A DNA stretch of 64,000 nucleotides from Pelecanus crispus. Lineage: Eukaryota; Chordata; Aves; Pelecaniformes; Pelecanidae. The position numbers and the translations under genes were made by a program. Below, in pieces: positions 41,001-52,800 of this stretch. The notes beneath the pieces were generated by a model. That model saw only the letters and a program-made list of their open reading frames with translations. It did no database searches and had not been told where the DNA came from. Every line of letters starts with the position of its first letter. Within the stretch, counting starts at the first letter, position 1. Where the stretch lies: the NCBI RefSeq assembly GCF_030463565.1, contig NC_134645.1, forward strand, positions 2,301,501 to 2,365,500. The letters run 5' to 3'.

Positions 41001-42080
41001 AATGTATCAGCCCAACAGTAATGGATGCGAAGGATGGCTGCTTTACCCTTTGAGACAGTAATTTTACCCTCCACAGAATGTCTCTGAAACATCCAATCGT
41101 CTCCCCTCGGTCCTTTTCCCCACCTTGAAATGTAGCTGGAGCTCTGGAAAGGGCTATCTCCGTATTTGATTAACAATTCTCCTGGTATGAAATGGAGACC
41201 TTATAGATTACCAGCTGGGATGTCTGCTGCTTTTCCTTGAGGACCTGAGTATTTGCAGCACTCCTACCCCTCCCTAGTTAAACACAAAGGAATTAAAGTT
41301 CAACCCACACAGCGGTACCACGACTGCCACAAAACTGCCGGCAAAATAAATTCAATTGTAAAAATTGGAAGATGACATTCATTATTTTCAATATTTATTT
41401 TCAATTTTAAATATTTTTCCTCTAGATGTATTTTCATTCAGTTTTTTTTATAGCGTATGTAATTTTGGCCTACAATAACTGCCAGTAACTATTTCCTCTT
41501 GCAAAACCGTGCTAATGTCTAAAGCCACAGATAATTATAGTTTAAATATGATACGATTTTAAACTCTGTTTATATTTACCATTGAGAAGTTTCAAGCAAT
41601 TGCAGAGACAGTGGCATATTAAGTAATTACTTTTCAACATTTCTCTTTAGCTGGTCATCTGGGATTTAAGGAGTTATTTGCTTAAGTATTCCTATACTCC
41701 TATCATTTTTCAAGCAAACTTGTTCTTTTTTCTTTTATTTAACTGTGTTAACTGAGCAATTTTTGTGTTACTTCATTACACATCTTGTTTTCTATTATAT
41801 TAGCGTTACTTCTACTAAGAAGAAAAAATGAGTTTCCACCACAATCAATCCAGGTTTTTATTACTACACATCACAAGGAGTCTCCTATAACTCGGCTATT
41901 TGACTCCTAATAAAACCGTACACTTCACCACATTTGTACACCAGACGTGCAAAGACAAAGCATACAAAAGGGAAAAGGTGGAAAGGGTCATTTTTTCATT
42001 ACAAGTGCTGCATATCGTGTGACTATTTATTACCTCTTCACAAGAATTAGCATTTATGTTTAGGATTATGAATGGTCTTC
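32020..42080. other. Gene-poor interval; possible CCDC88A 3' UTR on the right
   Basis: About 10 kb with no exon I can recognise on either strand. It is AT-rich to the right, with homopolymers (A19 near 37482-37501, T18 near 39121-39138) and many TTTATT, that is AATAAA on minus. Open frames up to 132 codons are isolated and show no known motif. Part of the right side may be CCDC88A 3' UTR, since vertebrate girdin has a long one. No CR1 tail is seen here. Confidence 0.45.
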
Positions 42081-42083
42081 GTA

Positions 42084-42136
42084 TTTATTAATGTTCAAAT
42101 ATTTTAATAAGTATGAACGGTTAATTTGTATTTATT
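42084..42136 (-). terminator. Candidate CCDC88A poly(A) signals
   Basis: AATAAA on minus at 42136-42131 and at 42089-42084, about 650-700 nt past the girdin stop. Further signals lie to the left, so longer isoforms are likely. Confidence 0.4.
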
Positions 42137-42785
42137 GTGCAAGCTAGAGGCACTGAATGATTGGGCTGTAACTTGTTCCTTGTGCAAAGTGCATTTATGC
42201 CAGGACGTGACATAAACGAAAAGGGTAAGACACTGAAATCTCTCTAAATGCTTCTTTTCATCAGTATCTCATTTTTGAAAGAAGGGGGGGGGAAAGTATT
42301 TTTACTCCAAACACACATCATCAGTGTGTTACCGATACATCTGAAAGCATGAGCACAACTGAAAAGTACTGTCTTTGTACCGGAAAGTGTGTTGTTCACT
42401 GTGCCATTTCTGGCAATGCAGCATGCGACTGGTTTAACATGCATTCAGTAATGTACAGGAAAAAACCAAAATATATGTAATGCATGACAAATAAAAATAG
42501 AGCTTGTATTATAAAGACTTTTAAAGGCATGCAAAATATATACAGTGCAATTAATGTTTCATGCAAACTTTGGTGAGGTTACAATTTTACATTCAAACAT
42601 GCTAGAGTATACAACTGAGCCCTACGCCATTGTTCTTGGAAAACAACAACCCGCAGATCTAACAAGAAGTTATTTTTTCATTGTAGTGAAATTTTCTCTA
42701 AATCCAGTGGACATTGAGAAGAACACCTATGTCATATTAGACTATATATATATGTATGTACGTATTTAACAATACAACTTCCTTA

Positions 42786-43808
42786 TCATACACAACCATA
42801 CTCATACCACACAGTTTTATTATCTTCAGAAACCAGTAGCACGGATTCAGCCTCACTAGTGCTTACACAGGTGGTAGGAACAAGTTCACTAGTCTGAACT
42901 GACCGTAGGTCACTATGATCAGATTTCTGACTAGCAGAAGGCTGTTCTTGATTTTTCGGCACTGATCTAAATGCTGACAGATTTGCCTCATCAGTTGTTT
43001 TTGATGCAGATCTTTGAGGCAATCCACTTATATTACTAACTAATTCAGTGTTAAGGGATAAAAATGGCTGAGCCACAGTAAACGATCCTGTGCTGCCATT
43101 ACCAGACATACTGACTTTATCATTAAACACACTTGTGCTTAGCAAAGTTCTCTCACGAAAATTTGACCTTTCCGTCCTTGAAGCCTTAGGCACATCAGAG
43201 TTACATCCTACATTATGCGGTTTAACTGTATTAGCTGCATCGCTTTGTGGAACGCAATCTACTCTGTAAGCCACACAGTGAAAAAAATTAGAGGATAACT
43301 GGTGTGCTGAGTACTCACTAGAGGTTGATGGAACACTTCTGTCGGCGGCGGACGGTGCTGGATCAACCGATACAGGTTGCCTACTGTCCTTAGACAAAAA
43401 ATCGTGAATGCTTGTCCTTCGAGTAGTTCCTTCTGCCGTGGAAATCACGCTGCTTGCACGAGGTAAGGTAGCGTAAGGATTGCAATCTCTTGATTGTCGC
43501 TGTGATACAGTTGCTTGTATCTTTTCTTTAACTGATCTGGGCTTCCCTTGAGTGCCTGATGTAAATTTTATTGGAGAGCTAGTAAAGTAGGTATCTTCAG
43601 TTTTACGAGGGCTGGGCCTTACAAGTTGTTCTGGTTTCATGGATCGTCCATCTGAGAAATCCACTGTATTTTTTACACTTAATGATCTCACAATACCACA
43701 ACCAGCAGACAGCTGTTTTCTTAGCTTCTCCTTTCCCGTCAGCTCCGCAGACTCAGATAAGCTTTTCATGACTTCATCTAAAAGATTCTCTTCACTTGCA
43801 GATTTCAT
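42786..43808 (-). CDS. CCDC88A: CCDC88A last exon with PDZ-binding-type C-terminus
   Basis: A 341-codon terminal exon, open from acceptor TTTTTGACAG to TGA. Its first half tracks human girdin ([52 protein letters not shown]). The second half is Ser/Thr-rich and does not match the human tail I remember. It ends [13 protein letters not shown], with a hydrophobic C-terminal valine. The intron upstream (45455-43809) is phase 0. Confidence 0.92.
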   Translation of the reverse strand: MKSASEENLLDEVMKSLSESAELTGKEKLRKQLSAGCGIVRSLSVKNTVDFSDGRSMKPEQLVRPSPRKTEDTYFTSSPIKFTSGTQGKPRSVKEKIQATVSQRQSRDCNPYATLPRASSVISTAEGTTRRTSIHDFLSKDSRQPVSVDPAPSAADRSVPSTSSEYSAHQLSSNFFHCVAYRVDCVPQSDAANTVKPHNVGCNSDVPKASRTERSNFRERTLLSTSVFNDKVSMSGNGSTGSFTVAQPFLSLNTELVSNISGLPQRSASKTTDEANLSAFRSVPKNQEQPSASQKSDHSDLRSVQTSELVPTTCVSTSEAESVLLVSEDNKTVWYEYGCV

Positions 43809-46800
43809 CTGTCAAAAACATGAAAACATCTTATAAATTTATAAATTGTAATTTTGACCTTTTCGTAAGCAACCTTTGTGGGCATAAATGAAGAACAATT
43901 CCAAAAAGGTTGGTTTTGGGTTTGTTTGGTTTTTTTTTTTAAATTTCCCAGATCTAAAAGCAGTATTAAACATTTATGGTAAAGCAAGTACTTTGAAAAC
44001 TAGGGTGTCAGACAGATCAGAACTATCTGGAACTAGTTCCTGTAATACTGATTAATGCAGCAAAGCAGATGATCAAAACTTCAAGTTCATCTTCTCACTA
44101 CTTGCCCTCTGCCATCACTCATCGTTACTTCCTAAGCAATTTCATATGGACTATTATTTTAACTTATACTGATCGTCCGGAGCTGAAAGCTGAAATTCTC
44201 TATACACTCAAATAAAAAAGACAAAAACCTCAGAAAGTAATGCAAAGCACATAACCTTTAGGTACTCTTGGTGCCTAGATTTGGACCGGACAGCTCCCAA
44301 TTTTTTCTTTTTGGAGAAAAGACTTTAGAGCTTAGATCAACACTATTCACAGACTCCATGGAGAAAGACTGCAGTCTTTTTCAAAATGGTGAGAGAGACA
44401 ATTTGGAAAGACTTAAGCTAAGAGCATGAAGGAGATGCTCTGGCAGAAGAATGGAAAGAGACCTCTTGAACACCCTTCCAACCTGAATGATTCTGTGATG
44501 CTATGAAAGGGATTCTGTGACTCATGAACAGCAGTGGGCTAGACTTGATCGGTGGTTGCTTTCTTTCTATTGCCAGAAGAGTACTGTCTAATGCTTAAAA
44601 CCCAAAAATCCTTGTCAGAGAGACCATAGGTGAGAGGTCATTTTAAGTATCTAACAAAAAAATCCAGAAACTTAGCCCAGACTCAAGTCACAGACTATCC
44701 CAATCAATTCAGCTGTGAACGTCTATTTTTCAATTTCAGTTGTGTCGTTAAAAATAGATAGAGCCCGATCCTTACTCTTGATAGGCCCTAGTCACAGTAA
44801 CTGGCCTGCTTTAGCCTAGAGCACTTCTAGGTTTCAGACAGATCTCCTCAAGAACTAGCGATGAAGCACTGAGAATACTAGCAGAGACAAGGTGATTTTC
44901 GACTTCTAACAAACTGTCCCTGATTTAGAGAAACATTCTCTTTGTCTTATTCCTCTCAGATTTCAATGAGCTCCAAGGTCAGGTTTTTTGCCCAGTAGAG
45001 TTAAAAAGATGAAACTGAAGCAGACAAGAGTCCCTCCTCAGGGAATGAAGTAAAGCATCTTCCTTCCTGTTGATGCGAGACAGGTCTGACAACAGCTCTT
45101 ACTGAAGCCAAGTGCTGAACTGGAAGAAGGGAAGTAGCCTGCTTTGAGTTTACAGCCTTCCATCTCAACTCCGATGAGTGTACCATGCATCAGTACGCTG
45201 GACAATTTTGTGCAGTAGAGATCGACTTGCTTACCTAATTCAGTAACCTGGGAAGGGTCAAGCTGCAAAATTCCAAATGATTTTGTGATAATACAGCAAG
45301 TACAGTTTATCAGGATACAATCCACGCTGCTTCTTAAGGCAGGCATAACCAGTATCGCCACAAAGTTTTAAAGCAATTCTACTCACTGTAAGTCTTCTAT
45401 TAATTCTGTGCCCATATATGGGATAACACATAGTTAAAATATTTTTTAAACTAACCTCGCTTGAGGTACTCTTGTTGCTTTCTTCTAAAAACTGTTGCAG
45501 GGTAACAACTTCACTTCCAGGAGAACCGGTTTTGATCTGTTTTCCGTGACTATCCAGTGTTTCAGGCGTTCTTTGCTGGAGCACAGGACTAGACCTTGTA
45601 TGACCTTTCAAATACTGAATAGGACTGCTGCTGCTGCTAGACCAAGCCTCATGTTCATGTAGCAGACTAAATTCTCCGCTGCTGTGACTTTGCGGCCTGC
45701 TTTGATTGTTAACTGCACCTGCTTTTGGGGTAAATGGTATTATGTACTCCATAAGAAAAAAAATATATACGAAAGCTGTTAAACAGTACAACTTGACTCA
45801 AATCTGGAACATCATCAGATTCGGTTAATAATTCTATTTACAATACTAGAAAATCCAGTTGCTCTTTTTCACTCATACCAAATACATTATTAATACAATT
45901 GCACTCCCCTGACTTACCTCTTACAGCTCTTTAAACGTGACACGATAGCTTTTGAATAAAGAGCTACCTTCACTTATGATCTGGGTCTCCATCTACATAA
46001 TACTATATTCCAAGAGGCTAAAGCTACGCCTCCACTCTTGCTCAGCATTGCTGTGAGGCACACGCTCTAATACACTATTAATGAGTTTTACATTAAATGA
46101 AATACAAAGGATGGAATGGAAAAAGTATTTTCTTCAGTATAGTTCTTCAACAAGAACTATTTAGGAATGCTGCTTCTCCAACAGTTTCTGCCATTACTTC
46201 TAGTTCATTACAACTGTGACCTGAAGGAAGCATATGGCATTAAATGCAAAATAAATTCCACAAAACACCAATTCTTGTTACTTTGCGGGGAATTCTTAGT
46301 TTGTAACATCATTACTTGGGTTAGGTTTGGTTTAAAACAGTTTGTAGCTTATATACTAATGCCACCCTTTTAATATTTATTAAAAACATAAGTTCTACTA
46401 ATACTTGTATCCTTTCCTAATTTGGGGAATGAAGGCTATCAAATGCTTAAAGAAAAACACGCAGTGGTGTGTTGTGGGAATTTTTTTGCTTGTTCTTTTT
46501 TTAACCTATGAAGATGATGTTACAGAGAAAATAACAGAAATGAAGCATGTATGTAAATTCACCTACAGCATACCTTTGACTTCATGGAGTGAAGCATTGT
46601 TATTGCTATTGCTAGTGGATGTTCTGCCACTATCAAGGCTGGCTGGTCTGGAAGCTAGGTGGAAAATGAGGAGACAGCGTGATGAACAAAATTTTAGCAG
46701 ATGACACGGTACCTTTACATTCTGATCACAGAATGCTCAGAGGCAGGCATCATGCACTATTTCACAGGCTGAGCATGCCCATTGTCAACAAAGTGGTTTC

Positions 46801-49800
46801 TTACAGATCAGAAAGCGAAGGGATTTCCAGGCAGTCCAAGAGGACACTTTAGAAAAGGGCACTACAGGAATAGTAAGGTACAAGGGAGAGGAAAAGAGAA
46901 ATAGAGTGTACATTTAGAATTGAAACGGATTGGTTAGTGGGAAACCAGGATTTCACAGATGAGAGGATGGGCATGCAGAAAGCTGCTCATGATTAGGTCA
47001 CTTACAACAGATTTGACAAGGAACCTTGCACATTGCTGAAATGCCACGAACAGGAGGAGCAAGAGCATCTGCACAGATAATGTCCTGTACTCCTATCCAA
47101 TACAAGGGAAATGCACTGTTACTATCTTCAAAAATGTTTGTTGCTCATGCTAATTTTAAGTATTTATTGAAGAGTTAAAGCTTCACTTCTAAATAATCTA
47201 CGATAGCTTTCCCTTCATAGCTTTGCTTGAAGGAACACGCAATGGTTTTATAAAATACAGTACATGACAAATTTAGGTTTCACTGAACAATAAACATTGA
47301 AAAAATCAGGCCAGATTTGGACTTGCGTTTTTTAGGATTGAAATGATAACTTCTTTTATTTTACTATTAACTCCAAATAATTTTTTAAAAGGGAAAATGT
47401 TTTGATCCTGTTCAGATGCACTTCATAGATACTTTCTACTAGAGATATAGAACATCTATCTGATGTAGTAGTTAAGAAAGAAAAGAATAATCTGAAGAAA
47501 TGATACTATACATTCAAGAGATACGCAAATCACAGAAAACATGCTCACTTGTAACGATGCCATTCACTTTTGTTTGCAAACTTCGTTAACATTCACATAA
47601 TATATCCTTAATTCATTTAATAAAAGTTTACATCTTACCATGAACTCTTGATCCTGTACTAGAATCATCACTAATACCTTGTGGACTTACATCTTCAAAG
47701 GATGTAGCATCTACACACAGAGACATAAAAGAAAATGTAAAATAAAATAAAATGAAAATACTACTGCAGTATTTATCACCTGTAAAATATACTAAAATAT
47801 TTTTCAAACCAATCCATTTTTACTTCTGTAACATTCTGTAGGAAAAATCCTGAAATATTTTATAACTGCAGTTATTAAACCTATTCAGTATCTTAGCACT
47901 GCAACTCAAATTATTCAGGTTGCCTTTTGCTGAAAAACTTAAAATACAAGTCAAACCGATATTTATACGAAATTGCTGTTACACACAGTCACATCACAGT
48001 GCAAAAAGCTTCTACCTATACCTTTATTATTTAGCAACTGCTTGGATCTGAAGCCTGTAGAAGAGTTGACAGCTGCAAAGTTGATAGCTGTAGTAGAGAA
48101 GGCCATAGCTCCCAATTCTTTCCTCCTTTTACCCGTAGTTATATCATCAGGACCCTCCAGATGCTCAGAACTACCCGTCCATTGTCCTCCTGCTAGGACC
48201 ATGGACTGCACCAGGTCATTCATGGCTGGGATGCAAATGAAAGCAAATGATCAGCATGGTCAATGTATTTGCTTCTGTTCTTACTTTGTATTGCAAAACG
48301 TTTGACAGTTTTCTAAGCATTAAAGCGGCATTGAATACTGGAAGATATAAACACAGGATCATCCATGTTATGACATGCAATCAGCTCAATGAATGGGAAG
48401 TGTTGTAAGTCAGAGACTTCTTTCAGCTCAGTATGGTTCTTAAAACTGATTTGATTAGGTATAATCGCCATGCTTGCACTGCAATGACATGTAATATATA
48501 TATGTTAGAAGGTTTGATATGCTGTTTGCAATGATAAAATGGAATGAATAAGGATAAAATGGGCAAAGGCGCTCATACAATATAATGTCAACAATGATAC
48601 GGGATCCTTGTACAGTGCAGGTTACTGCAGGGATACTGTATTTTACATAATAACAAATAAAAGGATCTGACAAAGATGACATCTGATGATATTCACCTTT
48701 ACTTCACAAAACTAGAGAAAATTATCCACCCCTCATTATAAAACAAAATAAAATAAATCAATACAACATTTTGGCAACAACAACTGATGAATACTTGAAG
48801 AGCGACAGACCACCATACAGCCTTGCACTATTTTCTACACTTTCTTTAAACAAAAAGTTACAGTGATTTCTTAACAAGAGGCTTACGAAATGTGTAATTT
48901 AGAACTATTTAGGTTAACACAGTGCACTGTAAATTTATATGCACATAGAGACATGTGCATATAGGCAACCATGTATACAAAGATATGCAATCACAATGCA
49001 CTGAATATATACATATATATGTATGTGCTTGTGCATGTAAATGAGTGGGTACGTGTGTGCACATGTGCACATATATAAAGTATTCAGTGCCAAGGTTTTA
49101 AAAAAAAAAAAAAAAAAAGGAAAAAAAAGAAAAAGCTCCAGCTCCTTGTATTGTAGCAGGACTTGCACATTGCAAAATAGGAGGAAAAATACAGCGCAGT
49201 CCAGGGAGAGGTTAGTGAAAAATTAGTAATGGAAGCCAGTGTAGCCGTTTAAAAGAAGCTGAACTGTCATAAAGTCTTACACATGGAGCGACGGTAGAAG
49301 GCCTTCATTTTGTCTTTTTCCTTCGGTCTGTTCCTCAAAAAGGGCAGTCTTTTCAGTGCAACCACTTTTATGTCATAGCATGAGGGAAAACGGAAACAGG
49401 GAAATGAAAGAAAAAAAGGGAGAAGAACAGATGGAAGTTAAATGTTGAAACTAAGGACAGAAATGAATGTCTGAGTTTAAGCTATGTATGCTATGCTAAA
49501 AACTATCATTCTCATGCTTCTGTGTGGTAATGAAATATGAAAACTACACTGACACATGAAAACTACACTATGGAAACTTTAATATACTCAGAAACGCACC
49601 GAAAATAATGGTGAAGAGTGTAATACAGTTTGAAAGTTCTAACTGCCAAGCTCTTGAAAAACAAACGTAACTTCTTTGCAGACGATTACAGAAATTGACA
49701 ATTATCTAGTTTTTACCGTGAAAAATAACATTTCTTGAACATAAAACTGCGAAGCAAAACAAGCTTAAAATGAAAGCAACTCTAAGTACAACTCCTACTT

Positions 49801-52800
49801 TAAAATATGTTCACATCATTATTTTTTGAGATTAATAACTTTTGTAATCTTTTGCCCTGCATCTCTAGTAAGATACAACCTATTATCAGTCTTGCATTTG
49901 TTACATTTTGCGTTCATTAATAATTTTGGTCATCTACTGTCTTATAGAAAAATTACATGGACCTTATGTTCAATCTGCTGTTTGTGTGCAGTGACTTTAA
50001 TATTTTACTGAAATAATCCAGTTCAAATCTGTAATAAGAAAAATAAAACCAAGATTTATTGGCTGGAATGGTATGCACCACATTTTTTAGCTGAAAAAAT
50101 ACCAAAGATTAAAAAAAAGAAACACAAACAACAACAAAAAAAAAACCCCAGCAAAAGAAAATCCAAATGGGAGTGTTGCTGTAGCATTTTGGGAGGACTA
50201 AGAGAAAACTGAGATAACGTAATATCAGGAAACAGAGTTAAAATTACAAATAGTATTAAAATATGGAGGAGGGGGAAATCACAAGTTAATCTGGTCCTTA
50301 GATTCAGCTATTCTGCATTAGTAACCGATTACTGGCAGACACCTGCATTTTGAAGCATCAGATAAATGTGTCAGCTGACTGCCAAGCATACAGGAGCCAC
50401 ATGCAAACAACCGGCATGTAAAGATCCAGAAAGAAATGCATAATAAGATCACCAAAAAGTTCTTATTTATGCAGATATGAAAGCAGTGTAGTCCAGTCTA
50501 TCAGCCCAAGAGCTGCTTATTTTCTCTCTCTGAAGGCACTCTGGGGACATGTGCTTTGGCATTTGCCTTGGTTTTCTGCTCACCCAGCAGCTTGTTATAC
50601 AGCAGGTTCTATTTTATATAGCAGTAGATATATACAGATGCATTTACAAGTGCACGTGACCTACCTTGAAAGAGAAAGAAATCTCCCTCTCCATCATATT
50701 ATTCTGTGTTTGCACTTAGAGTAAGAACTTTACAATGCAACACATTTTACAGCTTCCATTGAATGCATGATTGGCACAGCCACAAGCGTCAAAAGCAAAC
50801 ACAAAAGTTTTCACAGTTGCAGAACATAACTCTATCTTGACCAGAGAGGGACAGCAAACGCCCTCCTATGTCAGGTCCTTATGATATGGGGTGGGCAAGA
50901 ACAGGGAGAAAAGAAAGGCACACGTACTCCGTATGTAAGATGAAAATACACAAGTACAATTTCCCCTTTGAATGACTCACTACATAGGCATACATATATT
51001 TTTTATTATGTACATACACTTGTAGGTACTTCAAAATAACCTTTTGTTTGTTTGTTTGTTTTCAGATCAATAAAACATTCCTCCTCTTGTAGATCCTGAG
51101 GAAATAAACCAAAACCAACATAAACACGGATGCTGACTGGCTCAAAAAAAGTAGAGAGGCTGCTAAACCTCCGTCAAGGAGACACGCATATTGTCTATCT
51201 AACTGTATGTAAAAGTACGTAGCTTTGACTAGCTCCCTGCCAAAGGAATATGAGGCACAGCATCAGACTAGTTTTCTAGCAGGTAAATAACTAATCAGTT
51301 TTAACAGTAACACCAAGCCAAAGAGGTAATTCTGTTCTATTTCTAGTACGTTTTGTCCTCATGGTGAAACATGACTTCTGTAACTTCTATAAACCTTTAC
51401 AGACAAGATAACTGATCCTTCTTAGAAACATCCACTCTAATCTTCTTAAAAATAACCAGAAGATGTTCAAGAACCATTTGAATCATCTGTGATTCTTGTT
51501 CATCAACACAGATCACCTCCAAAAGGACTGATTTACGGCTCTCAGCAACTGTACCCAACAGAAAACTCCACTGCAACTACTGATGTCCTGGAAAATCGCC
51601 CATCAAAACCTGTCCTTTGGTAAAATGCAACCTCCCTGACAGACTATGTAAGTAATTTCTGCGCAGAATACAACTAAACAAATGTCTTGCAAAAAAATAC
51701 TGGAATGGCAGAGCTACAGAAGAAATAAACAGGACACCACAAAGTTTAGCTTAGGCAGCTTTTGCTCTTCACATCTTTATTCCAACAGACTTTAAAAATG
51801 GGACGGCAGGAGGACTGTTTTGGTCTTAGTAGTCATCTACTCAAAGAACTCTCGTTATAATTCATTAACTTTTCTTTCTCTTCTCAGTATTCTATGAACA
51901 TGTTCTTGCTTTCTGAGCTGAGGATGAATGATGAGTATTGCAGAATTGCTCCACTGATAAGGAGATCTCCCATTTTGTAATCCTCCTCCTGTTTGCCAGA
52001 AATACTCTGCGGAATTCTGTATGGATACTATTAAAATCCTCAAATCGTTCCGTTGACGTACACAAGAAAATGTTAGGCAGACATCTTCTAAAAATTTTGG
52101 TAATAGAAAATGGAGCCAAATATACTTATTTACTTCCACTATGACACAATGTGTCTGCTATGGGTACTACTATTTAAAGATGACAGGCTTACTAATAGCC
52201 TTAATTCCTTTGGGACGTTGTTAATAATCTGGAATGGTGAAAGCGGAAGCTAACAATAGTAACCTTTTTCTCCACAGGGGAAAAAAAATTTCCACTTGCC
52301 TGCCTTGGGTTTTCTATGCAAAAGCTCAAAATGGTATCCCATCCCCCCTGAGAAAAAAAAGGCTCTGCACAAAGCAGGTTGTCAGATCTGTGGTACTCAC
52401 CTGATTCGACCACTGAATACAGATATGAAAAGCAAAGGTGAAACTCTGCAGTCAGAGGAGCGCGCAGTATCCATGCTGCCTGCAAGATCTGACTCGTGCT
52501 GCCCGCGGTAGCAGCCATACAGGCACCCGCTCCGTTCCAGAGGACCTCTGGAATCAGGCAAGGGCTTCAAGCACTCTGTGAGACCTCAGGTGCCGTTTTC
52601 TCTGCAGAACAGGGCAACCTCACTTTTGCGCCAAGATCACCTATCTTTGTAAGACAATAGGTCTCTTGAAAACATTTGCATGAGAAAGCGTCCTGTATTA
52701 GGAAAAGAGTCTCCATCGCCACCTTCAAAAGAAGAAAATCTACAGATTTCACAGAGCAAATCTGTTTATCAGTAGCGGTAGCAGCAGGATAATTCATTTT

